Shown: piece after piece, positions 34,501-43,036 of the stretch
Layout of the letters: each line of letters starts with the position of its first letter
How positions within the stretch are numbered: the stretch's first letter is position 1
Assembly (NCBI RefSeq): GCF_000744105.1
Contig: NZ_JQLH01000001.1
Coordinates: 1,550,001-1,614,000, forward strand
From: Maribacter forsetii DSM 18668
GTDB taxonomy: Bacteria > Bacteroidota > Bacteroidia > Flavobacteriales > Flavobacteriaceae
DNA length: 64,000 nt
Direction of reading: 5' to 3'
Program-made: the position numbers and the translations under genes
Notes under the pieces: model-generated
The model's input: the letters and a program-made list of their open reading frames with translations, nothing else
Databases searched by the model: none
What the model was told of the DNA's origin: nothing

Positions 34501-37500
34501 GATTACCCAACTCCTGGTGACCCAACTTCTATGATAGATGATAATGATGACGGACTTGCAGATGAAATTGCAACTACTCCATTACCAGATGAGGATTCTG
34601 ATAATGATGGTATTAAAGATCGTTTAGATTTAGATGCTGACAATGATGGTATTCCAGATGTTATCGAAGCTGGAGGCACAGATTCAAATAATGACGGTAT
34701 AATAGATGATTTTGCGACTGATACGGACAATGATGGTCTTGCGGATAGTGTAGACCCAGTTGGTCCTGCTACATCTGGTACACCTTTAGAAAATCCAGAT
34801 ACGGATAATGATGGTTTAGATGATAGAATAGATTTAGATTCAGAAAACGACGGTATTCCAGATGTAATTGAGGCTGGCGGTACTGATCCTGATAATGATG
34901 GTAGAATTGGTACAGGTACAATTACAGATGCAGATAACGACGGACTTTCAGATTTAGTAGATACCGATGATAATACAACAGGCACACTTGACGATGGTCT
35001 GGGTACAGCTTTGCCTATTGATAATTTCGACGGAGACAGCGTGCCTAATCACTTAGATATAGATTCTGATAATGATGGTATTACAGATACTACTGAAGCT
35101 GGTGGTCTTGATGTTAACGGTGACGGTGTTGTAGATGGTTTTGATGATACTATTACAACAGATGGTTGGGATGATGCTACGGCAACTTCTCCACTTCCAA
35201 TACCAAATACAGATGGTGCCGGTGGTGCTAACTATTTAGATATTGATGCTGATGATGACGGTATTCCGGATAATGTGGAAGCTCAAACTACTTCAGGTTA
35301 CATAGCTCCTGATGAAACTGAGGCTACTAATGGTTTAGATAGCAACTACCCTGTTGGTTTAACTCCAGAAGATACAGATAATGATTTAACTCCAGATTAT
35401 TTGGATGCTGATTCTGATAATGACGGTATAAATGATGTTTTTGAAGCTGGTCAAGGTACAATTGTAGATCCTTTAGCCGATGCTGATAATGACGGATTAA
35501 ACGATGCCTTTGATGATACACCAGGTAACGATGTAAATAATGATTTAGATACTGGTGCGATAGCTACTGATAACGAAGACGATGCAGATTTGACTGAAGT
35601 TGATTTTAGATCGGTATTAGATTTTGATGGAGACGGTATCCCAGATACAGTAGACCTTGATGACGATAACGATGGTATCTCAGATTTAGATGAATCAAAT
35701 GGTATAGACCCAAGTGCCGATGATGATAATGATGGCGTTCCTAATCATTCTGATGATGATCCTAACGACCTTGCAATCGGAGATGTAAACGGAACAACAG
35801 AACCTGAATTCGATTTTGACGGTGATGGCATTCCAAATCACTTTGACTTAGATGGCGATAACGACGGAATATTTGATGTGTATGAAGCCGGTAATGATGC
35901 CTTAGATACCAACAATGATGGTGTTATTGATAGTTTGGATGATGATTTTGTTGATAGTACAGATAACGGTCAGGCAGATAATTCAGAAGGAACAACGCCA
36001 ATAAATACAGATAGTACTGGTGGTGCCGATTATTTAGATATTGATGCAGATGATGATGGTATTCCAGATAACGTTGAAGCACAACCAACGGCAATATATG
36101 TTGCTCCGGCAGCTACTTTTAGTCCAAACGGAGTAGATACCAACTACCCTAACGGATTAAGACCTGAGGATACAGATACTGATTTAACTCCTGATTATTT
36201 AGATGTAGATTCTGATAATGATGGTACACCAGATGTTATTGAAGCAGGTCAAGGTGAAATTACAGATCCATTGGCTGATGCCGACAGTGACGGGTTAAAC
36301 GATGCTTTCGATGACACATCCGGTAATGATGTCAATAATGATTTGGATATAGGGGCAATCGCAACAGATAACGAAGATGATTTAGATACTGCTGAGGTAG
36401 ATTTCAGATCGATATTGGATCGCGACCAAGATGGTATTATGGATATTGTTGATCTAGATGATGATAATGATGGTATTTCAGATTTAGATGAATCAAATGG
36501 TATAGACCCAAGTGCCGATGATGACAATGATGGGGTAGCGAATTATTTAGATGATGACCCTAACGATCCTGCTATTGGAGATGTAAACGGAACAACAGAA
36601 CCGGCATTTGATTTTGATGGTGATGGTATTCCTAACCACTTTGATATTGATGCCGATAATGATGGTATCGTAGATGTAGTGGAATCTGGTAACGGTGACC
36701 TTGATACAAACAATGACGGTGTCATTGATGGTCTTGATACTGGTTTCGCTGATACTGATGATAACGGACAGGCTGATGATTCAGAAGGAACAACTCCACC
36801 AAATACAGATGGTACAGGTGAAGCTAACTTCTTGGATATTGATGCGGATGATGATGGTATTCCAGATAATGTAGAAGCACAACCTACTGATGCGTATATT
36901 GTACCAGCAGATGCTTTTGATACAGCCGGATTAGATACCAATTACCCAAGCGGAATTGAGCCAGAAGATACGGATTTAGATGGTATTCCAGATTATATCG
37001 ATACTGACTCAGATGCAGATGGTATTGATGATGTATTAGAAGCTGGTCAAGGTACAATTGTAGATCCTTTAGCCGATGCTGATAATGACGGATTAAACGA
37101 TGCCTTTGATGATACACCAGGTAACGATGTAAATAATGATTTGGATACTGGTGCAATTACAACGGATAACGAAGATGATTCAGATGTTACTGAGGTAGAT
37201 TTTAGATCAGTACTTGATTTCGATCAAGATGGTATTCCAGACACAGTTGATTTGGATGATGATAACGATGGTATTTCTGATTTAGATGAAGCCAACGGAA
37301 TTGATCCAAGTGCAGATGCTGATAACGATGGTGTTCCTAATCATTCTGATGATGATCCTAACGATCCTGCTATTGGAGATGTAAACGGAACAACAGAACC
37401 GGCATTTGATTTTGACGGTGATGGAATTCCTAACCACTTTGATATTGATTCCGATAATGATGGTATCGTAGATGTAGTTGAAGCAGGTAATGGTGACATT

Positions 37501-39549
37501 GATACGAACAATGACGGTGTTATAGATGCTAATGATTCTGGTTTTGCAGATGCGAATACTAATGGTCAATCGGATAGCTCAGAAGGAACAACTCCACCAA
37601 ATACAGATGGTACAGGAGAAGCTAACTTCTTGGATATTGATTCAGATGATGATGGTATTCCAGATAATGTAGAAGCACAACCTACTGATGCGTATATCGT
37701 ACCAGCAGATGCTTTTGATACAGCCGGATTAGATACCAATTATCCAGGTGGTTTAGTACCAGAAGATACAGATTTTGATGGTATTCCTGATTACATAGAT
37801 TCAGATTCAGATTCAGATGGAGTAGAAGATGCTTTAGAAGCGGGTCAAGGTACAATGATTGATCCTTTAGCAGATGCTGACGGAGATGGTCTTAACGATG
37901 CTTATGATGATACTTTGGGTCTAGATGTTAATAATGATTTGAATACAGGAGCAATTGCTACTGATAATGAAGATGATGCCAATTTAACTCAGGTAGATTT
38001 TAGGGATATCCTAGATTTTGATGAAGATGGTATTCCTGATTCAGTAGATCTTGATGATGATAACGATGGTATCTCAGATTTAGATGAAGCTAACGGTATC
38101 GACCCAAGTGCAGATGCTGATAACGATGGTGTTCCTAATCATTCTGATGATGATCCTAACGATCCTGCTATCGGAGATGTAAACGGAACAACAGAACCGG
38201 TGTTTGATTTTGATGGAGACGGAATCCCTAACCACTTTGATATTGATGCCGATAATGATGGTATTACAGATGTAGTGGAATCAGGTAATGGTACACTAGA
38301 TACAAACAATGACGGTGTTGTCAATGCTGAGGATTCTGGTTTTGTAGATGCGAATACTAATGGTCAATCGGATAGCTCAGAAGGAACAACTCCACCAAAT
38401 ACAGATGGTACTGGTGAAGCTAACTTCTTGGATATCGATGCGGATGATGATGGTATTCCAGATAACGTAGAAGCACAGCCAACATCAGGCTATGTCGCTC
38501 CTGCCGCTTCTTTTGATGCAGCAGGGCTGGATACCAACTATCCAGATGGTTTAATTCCAGAAGATACGGACGGTGACGGAACTCCAGATTATTTGGATCT
38601 TGATTCTGAAGATGACGGTGTGCTTGATATTGATGAAGCGGGTCAAGGTACTTTTACAGATGTTGATTCTGATGCTGATGGATTGGATGACGGCTTTGAC
38701 GATACACCAGGTCCTGATGTTAACAATGATTTAGATACAGGTGCAGATGGTACGGATAATGATGACGATGATTCTACACCAGAAGTGGACTTTAGAGAAA
38801 TAGGTGATAGCGATGGTGATGGTGTACTGGATACTCAAGAAGAAGTAGATGGTACGGATAAGAACGACCCATGTGATTACGTAATTGAGAATGTTACTTT
38901 GGCTTTCTCAGGAGACTATTTAGTTGCTGATTGTGATGGAGATGGAGTAATCAATGGCCAAGAGCTTGACGATGATACCAATCCGGAAGATCCTTGTGAT
39001 TATGATGAAGGTAGTATAACCTTGGAACAAGGTGGTGATTATTTGATTTCCGATTGTGATGAAGATGGTCTTACAACTTCTCAAGAATTGGCGATCGGTA
39101 CGGATCCAGATGTTGCAGATACCGATGGTGATACTATCGTAGATGGACAAGAGATAATAGACGGTACAGATCCATTGAATCCTTGTGACTCATTAAACGG
39201 GGTGCCAACTTTAGCGGCAGGTTGTGGTGAAGAGTTAGTGGAATCAGGTATTTCTGTTATCAATGAAATCATAACACCAGATAATGATGGTACCAATGAT
39301 GAATTTTTGATCGAGAATATAGAGTCTTACCCGAACAACACGGTACAGATCTATAACAGATGGGGTGTCATAGTGTATGAGATGAACGGTTACGATAATG
39401 TTACGAACACCTTTAAAGGCGTTTCTAACGGAAGGGTAACTATTTCAACAGACGCTAAATTACCCGTAGGTACATACTTCTATATAATCAAGTATAATAA
39501 TAATGGCAATAATTTAGATAAAGCCGGTTACCTATACATAAACAGATAA
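31579..39549 (+). CDS. Giant T9SS type-B adhesin-like protein (TSP3 repeats, CHU_C)
   Basis: The 2656-residue protein has a hydrophobic signal segment (about residues 36-53) behind a 30-residue N-terminal extension. The start may also be the ATG at 31624. An N-terminal beta domain (60-270) and several Ig- or cadherin-like and SprB-like regions (about 275-910) follow. PTCPSNQGAIDIVATSNGGG is SprB-repeat-like. From about 911 to 2550 the protein is thrombospondin type-3 repeat rich (DxDxDGxxD), which bind calcium; four tandem 266-residue blocks occupy 35620-38805. It ends in a type-B sorting domain, CHU_C (EIITPDNDGTNDEFLIENIE, IYNRWG, YFYIIKY, GYLYINR). This directs export through the T9SS, probably with the adjacent PorP/SprF protein. 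Likely a cell-surface adhesin. Confidence 0.93.
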   Translation: MPCNTKKINDFTSIIMKKNINNLEDKSFKRFNTSVKLFFTVLIILMIGEDLVAQSQPVFPNTQVLVQGTANQPGAVYRIDDVALNVNGSTQDVDALLTLVSFTGTPVVGDVDNTQFVQNRFEPTITYDTAGEAVRWRMQFIVAGSSDANIADAVPVPLDTYTLEIIDLDAQEWAEVIVPQSYELAGTAQPETIITTSAGTIPNSIRFTSANITDPGVSTANTRSIVKVNYVNVSVVDFTLGRDNADPSTTRNISVGFLGEVTFSNPNTVVVNTPPSVVNSSTSTTINTASNSVNLLTGASDNEGNIDPSTIYLLDPNDELNTGNPGNSLTIPNEGTYVVDNSGNIVFTPVFGFVGDSTINFRVEDVPGASSNEGVFTVTVTGACSITAIDSTNESSCNDNGTAIDINDDTFTADITVTFINTPVTGTLDLTGDGSDSVSVVGLTSPHTFIGVELPANGSEISLTATFSSQSACSFTDNSVVNSPFECSDENCSDVIPPGSPSNFLNSGEVSFDITNPGTNTSAKTFNSITVEGETFSELLVPDNISYSYNTASAGNQQIIENGIDGSNITDDPSIFDPALIDANTDRNLNHYFRNDGSIFASDYVNFKFNYDINAASNRYVVITERNGNNTMEVQAIDANGDVIGTARPVLRKTDPGTTYIDTGVPNDNGQNIFATVYPLTAFVGSNVPINGVRITQSGANGGDGGDGKVFIVYNPFFLTPPPTISLTTTVTQPTCPSNQGAIDIVATSNGGGALEYSINGSSGPWQNSSSFSPGPGSYTAAVRYVGAPLCMNVDSNSVSLTDASCNPGPVAGDENETTPEDVNVVIDLTNDDTDDDGVDDATIDLDPVTAGQQTTLTVSGEGTFTNNGDGTITFDPLPTFIGTSSISYIVNDNLGNTSNTANIDVSVLPDNDKDGIPNTVDLDDDNDGILDTEETGDTDGDGIPDSIDLDSDNDGIPDIIEAGGIDTDGDGHIDYPTPGDPTSMIDDNDDGLADEIATTPLPDEDSDNDGIKDRLDLDADNDGIPDVIEAGGTDSNNDGIIDDFATDTDNDGLADSVDPVGPATSGTPLENPDTDNDGLDDRIDLDSENDGIPDVIEAGGTDPDNDGRIGTGTITDADNDGLSDLVDTDDNTTGTLDDGLGTALPIDNFDGDSVPNHLDIDSDNDGITDTTEAGGLDVNGDGVVDGFDDTITTDGWDDATATSPLPIPNTDGAGGANYLDIDADDDGIPDNVEAQTTSGYIAPDETEATNGLDSNYPVGLTPEDTDNDLTPDYLDADSDNDGINDVFEAGQGTIVDPLADADNDGLNDAFDDTPGNDVNNDLDTGAIATDNEDDADLTEVDFRSVLDFDGDGIPDTVDLDDDNDGISDLDESNGIDPSADDDNDGVPNHSDDDPNDLAIGDVNGTTEPEFDFDGDGIPNHFDLDGDNDGIFDVYEAGNDALDTNNDGVIDSLDDDFVDSTDNGQADNSEGTTPINTDSTGGADYLDIDADDDGIPDNVEAQPTAIYVAPAATFSPNGVDTNYPNGLRPEDTDTDLTPDYLDVDSDNDGTPDVIEAGQGEITDPLADADSDGLNDAFDDTSGNDVNNDLDIGAIATDNEDDLDTAEVDFRSILDRDQDGIMDIVDLDDDNDGISDLDESNGIDPSADDDNDGVANYLDDDPNDPAIGDVNGTTEPAFDFDGDGIPNHFDIDADNDGIVDVVESGNGDLDTNNDGVIDGLDTGFADTDDNGQADDSEGTTPPNTDGTGEANFLDIDADDDGIPDNVEAQPTDAYIVPADAFDTAGLDTNYPSGIEPEDTDLDGIPDYIDTDSDADGIDDVLEAGQGTIVDPLADADNDGLNDAFDDTPGNDVNNDLDTGAITTDNEDDSDVTEVDFRSVLDFDQDGIPDTVDLDDDNDGISDLDEANGIDPSADADNDGVPNHSDDDPNDPAIGDVNGTTEPAFDFDGDGIPNHFDIDSDNDGIVDVVEAGNGDIDTNNDGVIDANDSGFADANTNGQSDSSEGTTPPNTDGTGEANFLDIDSDDDGIPDNVEAQPTDAYIVPADAFDTAGLDTNYPGGLVPEDTDFDGIPDYIDSDSDSDGVEDALEAGQGTMIDPLADADGDGLNDAYDDTLGLDVNNDLNTGAIATDNEDDANLTQVDFRDILDFDEDGIPDSVDLDDDNDGISDLDEANGIDPSADADNDGVPNHSDDDPNDPAIGDVNGTTEPVFDFDGDGIPNHFDIDADNDGITDVVESGNGTLDTNNDGVVNAEDSGFVDANTNGQSDSSEGTTPPNTDGTGEANFLDIDADDDGIPDNVEAQPTSGYVAPAASFDAAGLDTNYPDGLIPEDTDGDGTPDYLDLDSEDDGVLDIDEAGQGTFTDVDSDADGLDDGFDDTPGPDVNNDLDTGADGTDNDDDDSTPEVDFREIGDSDGDGVLDTQEEVDGTDKNDPCDYVIENVTLAFSGDYLVADCDGDGVINGQELDDDTNPEDPCDYDEGSITLEQGGDYLISDCDEDGLTTSQELAIGTDPDVADTDGDTIVDGQEIIDGTDPLNPCDSLNGVPTLAAGCGEELVESGISVINEIITPDNDGTNDEFLIENIESYPNNTVQIYNRWGVIVYEMNGYDNVTNTFKGVSNGRVTISTDAKLPVGTYFYIIKYNNNGNNLDKAGYLYINR
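35620..38805 (+). repeat. Four tandem 798-bp (266-residue) TSP3 blocks
   Basis: Blocks start at 35620, 36418, 37216 and 38014, each exactly 798 bp apart; the last is 792 bp long. Each begins D-x-D-x-DGI.D.VDLDDDNDGISDLDE and contains, in the same order, SADDDNDGV-type, GDVNGTTEP, DNVEAQPT and VDFR landmarks. The pattern is a recent series of in-frame duplications inside the giant gene. Confidence 0.92.
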
Positions 39550-39572
39550 AAATTTTCTTTAAAAAAGATACG

Positions 39573-40505
39573 ATGAACAAATATTTTCTAACCATTATAA
39601 TTACCCTTGCGGGACTCTTTATGGGGCATGCCCAGCAAGACGCTCAGTACACGCAGTACATGTACAATACGATATCTGTGAACCCTGCGTATGCAGGTTC
39701 CCGAGGGGTGCTCAGCATCGCCGCACTGCACCGTTCGCAGTGGGTGGGGCTTGACGGCGCACCTACGACGCAGACATTGAACTTCCATACACCGGTATCC
39801 GAACATGTAGGATTGGGGCTATCGGTGGTGAACGATGAGATCGGTAACGGTACCAACCAGGATACCTACATAGACGCCGCGTTCAGCTATACGGTCAACA
39901 CGTCAGAGGAAGGAAAGCTTTCCTTCGGACTGAAGGCCGGTGGCCACCTGTTCAACGTGGATTTTACCAAACTTAGGAACTACGGGGCGGAGAGCAACCT
40001 ACCGAACATCGATAACAAGTTCTCGCCGAACTTCGGTGCGGGGATCTATTACCATACGGATCGGTTCTATGCAGGGCTATCGGTACCGAACTTTTTACAG
40101 ACCGAGCATTTCGACAGTTCGGATTCTAACAGTTCCAGCCTTATCGCACAAGAGCGTATGAACTTCTATTTGATCACGGGGTATGTGTTCGATCTTAAGA
40201 ACAACGTAAAGTTCAAACCAGCGGCATTGATCAAAGCGGTAAAGGGAGCACCGTTACAAGTAGACCTTAGTGCAAACTTTTTGTTCAACGACAAGTTCTC
40301 TTTGGGAGCGGCGTACAGATGGGACGCGGCGCTGAGCGCCCTGTTCGGTTTTCAGTTGAACGACCAGTTCATGATCGGTCTGGCGTACGACAAGGAAACG
40401 ACCGATCTTGGAGCTACCAGGTTCAACGACGGCTCTTTCGAGATCATGCTGAGATATGAATTTCTTAACAAGTACAAACGAGTGATCACCCCAAGATTCT
40501 TTTAA
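39573..40505 (+). CDS. PorP/SprF family type IX secretion membrane protein (copy 1)
   Basis: The 310-residue protein has a signal peptide (MNKYFLTIIITLAGLFMGHAQ) and the PorP/SprF start QDAQYTQYMYNTISVNPAYAGSRG followed by LHRSQWVGLDGAPTTQTLN. Outer-membrane beta strands run to the C-terminus (LRYEFLNKYKRVITPRFF). SprF-like proteins are known to be needed for secretion of the type-B CHU_C substrate encoded next to them. It starts 23 bp after the giant gene and 11 bp before the OmpA-like gene, so all three are likely one operon. Codons are G+C richer than in the giant gene. An identical copy is at 56944-57876. Confidence 0.92.
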   Translation: MNKYFLTIIITLAGLFMGHAQQDAQYTQYMYNTISVNPAYAGSRGVLSIAALHRSQWVGLDGAPTTQTLNFHTPVSEHVGLGLSVVNDEIGNGTNQDTYIDAAFSYTVNTSEEGKLSFGLKAGGHLFNVDFTKLRNYGAESNLPNIDNKFSPNFGAGIYYHTDRFYAGLSVPNFLQTEHFDSSDSNSSSLIAQERMNFYLITGYVFDLKNNVKFKPAALIKAVKGAPLQVDLSANFLFNDKFSLGAAYRWDAALSALFGFQLNDQFMIGLAYDKETTDLGATRFNDGSFEIMLRYEFLNKYKRVITPRFF

Positions 40506-40516
40506 TAAAAAACGAC

Positions 40517-42454
40517 ATGAAAAAAACAGGATATATTTTTTGTGGCTTGGCGGTAATGGCCATAATGGCGAGCGCACAGGACAAGAAAGTAAAGAAAGCG
40601 GATACGAAATTCACGAACTACGCCTATGCCTCTGCGATACGATCGTACGAAGAGCTGGTCAAGGACGGGAATACGGAGGAGGATATCTATAAGAACCTGG
40701 GCAACGCGAACTATCTGAACGCGAACTATGAAGAGGCATCGATCTGGTACGGCAAGCTGTTCGCACTTGAAGGTGCGGACATCGATCCGGAGTATATGTA
40801 CAGATATGCACAGACATTGAAGTCATTGGAGAAATACGGAGAGTCCGACACATGGATGAACAAGTTCAAGAACGCCAGATCTAACGATCAACGCGGCGTA
40901 CTATATGGCGATAACCAAGATTATCTGGAACAGATCGCGGAACGTTCGGGGAGGTACGAACTCAAGAACATAGGTCTGAACTCGAAGGTATCTGACTTTG
41001 CGCCCGCTTTTTATGAAGACGGACTGGTGTTCTCCACGGCAAGGGACAGCGGACTGCTAACGAAGAACATCCATAGATGGAACAATGGATCTTTCTTGAA
41101 CCTGTACAAAGCTGAACAGGACGATCAGGGCAATTTCACCAATGTGGACAAGCTCTCCAAGAAACTGAACAAGAAGACCCATGAATCGTCAACGGCATTC
41201 ACCAAGGACGGACAGACGATGTACTTTACACGTAACAACTCTGACGACGGTAAGTTCGAAAGGGACGAAGAAGGAGTGAGTAGATTAAAAATATATAGGG
41301 CAAAATTGATAGAAGGCGAATGGAAAGATATCGAGGAACTGCCCTTTAACGGGGACAGCTATTCGGTGGCACACCCGACGCTGAACAACGACGAAACCAA
41401 ATTGTACTTCGCTTCCGATATGCCGGGAACGAAAGGGGAGTCGGATATCTACGTTGTGGATATCAACACGGACGGTACATTTGGTACACCGAAGAACCTT
41501 GGACCAAGAATCAATACGGAGGCCAGGGAGACCTTTCCGTTCGTGACGGAATCGGATAAACTCTATTTCTCTTCGGACGGGCACCCGGGACTAGGGGGAC
41601 TTGACGTCTTCGCGACCGACCTGAACAATGAAACGGGCGAGATCTACAATGTAGGACGCCCTTTGAACGGAGAGGAAGACGACTTCTCGTACATTATAAA
41701 CGAAGGGACCAAGAAAGGCTTTTTCGCATCGAACAGAAAAGGAGGACAGGGCAATGACGATATCTATGGTTTTATAGAAATGACGCCGTTGGACTTCACC
41801 TGTCATACAAATATTACGGGAATCGTAAAGGACGAAAAGACCAATGCACTGTTAGCGGATGCATCGGTAACGGTATACGACAAGGACAACAAAATGGTAT
41901 CTAGCTCGAGTACGGATGCCAATGGAGCATTCGAAATGGAAGGCAACTGCGGCGAAGGCAGTTACAAGGTAGTGGCGACCAAAGCGGACTATGAAGAAGG
42001 CAACAAGACCTTTATGACGGTAAAGGCAGAAGACCTTACGGGTATAGAGATCGTACTGGCACAGGTAGACCCATCCGCGCCTGTAGGCACGGACCTTGCG
42101 AAATACCTGAACATAGAACCGATCTACTTCGATTTCGACAAGTACTTCATCAGGGAAGATGCCAAGATCAGCATAGGAAAGGTATTGGCATACCTTAACG
42201 AATACCCTAACGTAAACGTACAGGTACGCTCGCATACAGATTCAAGGGCGAACGATAGCTACAACATGCAATTATCGGCTAACAGGGCAAAGGCCACGGC
42301 CGAGTATCTAATGGAAGCTGGCATACCGAGTAACAGAATCTCATATGAAGGCTATGGAGAGACGGAGCTTACCAACGGTTGTAGCAATGGTGTACCATGT
42401 AGTAAAGAAAACCATCAACTGAACAGAAGATCGGAGTTTATAGTAGTGGAATAA
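40517..42454 (+). CDS. PorE-like OmpA protein (TPR, propeller, CRD, OmpA; copy 1)
   Basis: The 645-residue protein has a signal peptide (MKKTGYIFCGLAVMAIMASAQ) and a TPR region (about residues 30-115). A WD40/PD40-like beta-propeller (about 150-415) carries KLYFASDMPGTKGESDIYVV and KLYFSSDGHPGLGGLDVFA. A carboxypeptidase regulatory-like domain (about 425-520) and an OmpA C-terminal peptidoglycan-binding domain follow (VQVRSHTDSRANDSYNMQLS then ANRAKATAEYL). This order is that of PorE in the T9SS, which anchors the translocon to peptidoglycan. The gene follows the PorP/SprF gene by 11 bp and ends before a strong terminator. Copy 2 at 57888-59825 differs by about eight residues, all between residues 493 and 632. 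Confidence 0.9.
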   Translation: MKKTGYIFCGLAVMAIMASAQDKKVKKADTKFTNYAYASAIRSYEELVKDGNTEEDIYKNLGNANYLNANYEEASIWYGKLFALEGADIDPEYMYRYAQTLKSLEKYGESDTWMNKFKNARSNDQRGVLYGDNQDYLEQIAERSGRYELKNIGLNSKVSDFAPAFYEDGLVFSTARDSGLLTKNIHRWNNGSFLNLYKAEQDDQGNFTNVDKLSKKLNKKTHESSTAFTKDGQTMYFTRNNSDDGKFERDEEGVSRLKIYRAKLIEGEWKDIEELPFNGDSYSVAHPTLNNDETKLYFASDMPGTKGESDIYVVDINTDGTFGTPKNLGPRINTEARETFPFVTESDKLYFSSDGHPGLGGLDVFATDLNNETGEIYNVGRPLNGEEDDFSYIINEGTKKGFFASNRKGGQGNDDIYGFIEMTPLDFTCHTNITGIVKDEKTNALLADASVTVYDKDNKMVSSSSTDANGAFEMEGNCGEGSYKVVATKADYEEGNKTFMTVKAEDLTGIEIVLAQVDPSAPVGTDLAKYLNIEPIYFDFDKYFIREDAKISIGKVLAYLNEYPNVNVQVRSHTDSRANDSYNMQLSANRAKATAEYLMEAGIPSNRISYEGYGETELTNGCSNGVPCSKENHQLNRRSEFIVVE

Positions 42455-42476
42455 ATAACATAAATCAATTTCTTTT

Positions 42477-42520
42477 AAAGTGGATAGAAGCAATGCTTCT
42501 ATCCACTTTTTTTGTTTTTT
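42477..42520 (+). terminator. Rho-independent terminator of module 1
   Basis: AAAGTGGATAGAAGC pairs with GCTTCTATCCACTTT across an AAT loop (stem of 15 bp, 42477-42509), followed by a T-rich tail to 42520. It ends the giant + PorP/SprF + PorE-like operon. Confidence 0.9.
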
Positions 42521-43036
42521 AAGAAAGTTTAAAATATTTGGAATGTTCTATTAGGTGTATCGGTCATATACCTTACAATATTTTGTAGCAGTGTTTTGTG
42601 GGAATTAATTAAAAAATTTCTTCATCACTAATTTTAATGGATATCTAATCGCTTGCAAACCGTATTTAGGGACTTCGTGGAAACAAATTACATACTACAA
42701 ATCCAAGGAATTGAGAACTCTGTAATCCTTTTTAATAATGGGCTTCATCGATAAAGTGCACTCATTTAATTTGCATACACATACAAAAATTGCTTTTTCA
42801 CAACAAAGTGATGAATTCATACAACAATATACTTCGTAAATATTATTTCTTACTATACTTTTAAGAAAAATTACTATTGGATTGTAGTCATTGGATTACA
42901 AAATATGTATTTTAATACTAGCAAAGAACATTGAACAATAAAATTCCTATAGAAGTAAGAGCTGTTTAGGTGAATTTAATGCCATTTAGTATCAGCTAAG
43001 TCTTATTTATTTAGGGTTTATTAATATAGTTAGAAC
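42521..43036. other. Intergenic region before the second giant gene
   Basis: This 516-bp AT-rich stretch follows the module 1 terminator. I find no ORF, RNA gene or exact TAnnTTTG element with a -33 TTG. It must hold the promoter of the second giant gene, because the upstream operon is terminated by the strong hairpin. It shows no obvious similarity to the 30730-31578 leader of the first giant gene. Confidence 0.5.

Larger units (their letters stand above)
39526..42519. repeat. 2994-bp direct repeat, copy 1 (PorP/SprF + PorE-like module)
   Basis: Copy 1 pairs with 56897-59890 at an offset of 17371 bp. It starts inside the last codons of the giant gene (GYLYINR), spans the porP/sprF-like and OmpA-like genes, and ends after the hairpin terminator. 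By eye the first 2433 bp are identical. About 18 substitutions lie between 41959 and 42407, and the last about 110 bp are identical again. Confidence 0.95.

Noticed and set aside
32265..39296. Many minus-strand and shifted frames inside the giant genes (Ser/Pro/Ile- or His/Tyr-rich)
   Set aside because: They are reverse or shifted readings of D-rich repeat DNA (GAT codons read as ATC or TCA on the other strand). Composition is skewed, and no start signals or conserved motifs are present. The plus-strand frames explain the whole region, here and in 43411-56667.
39588..39856. Arg/Cys-rich antisense ORFs in the PorP/SprF gene (also at 56959-57227)
   Set aside because: Antisense of the G+C-rich coding strand. 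They are identical in both copies only because the copies are identical. No signals of translation.
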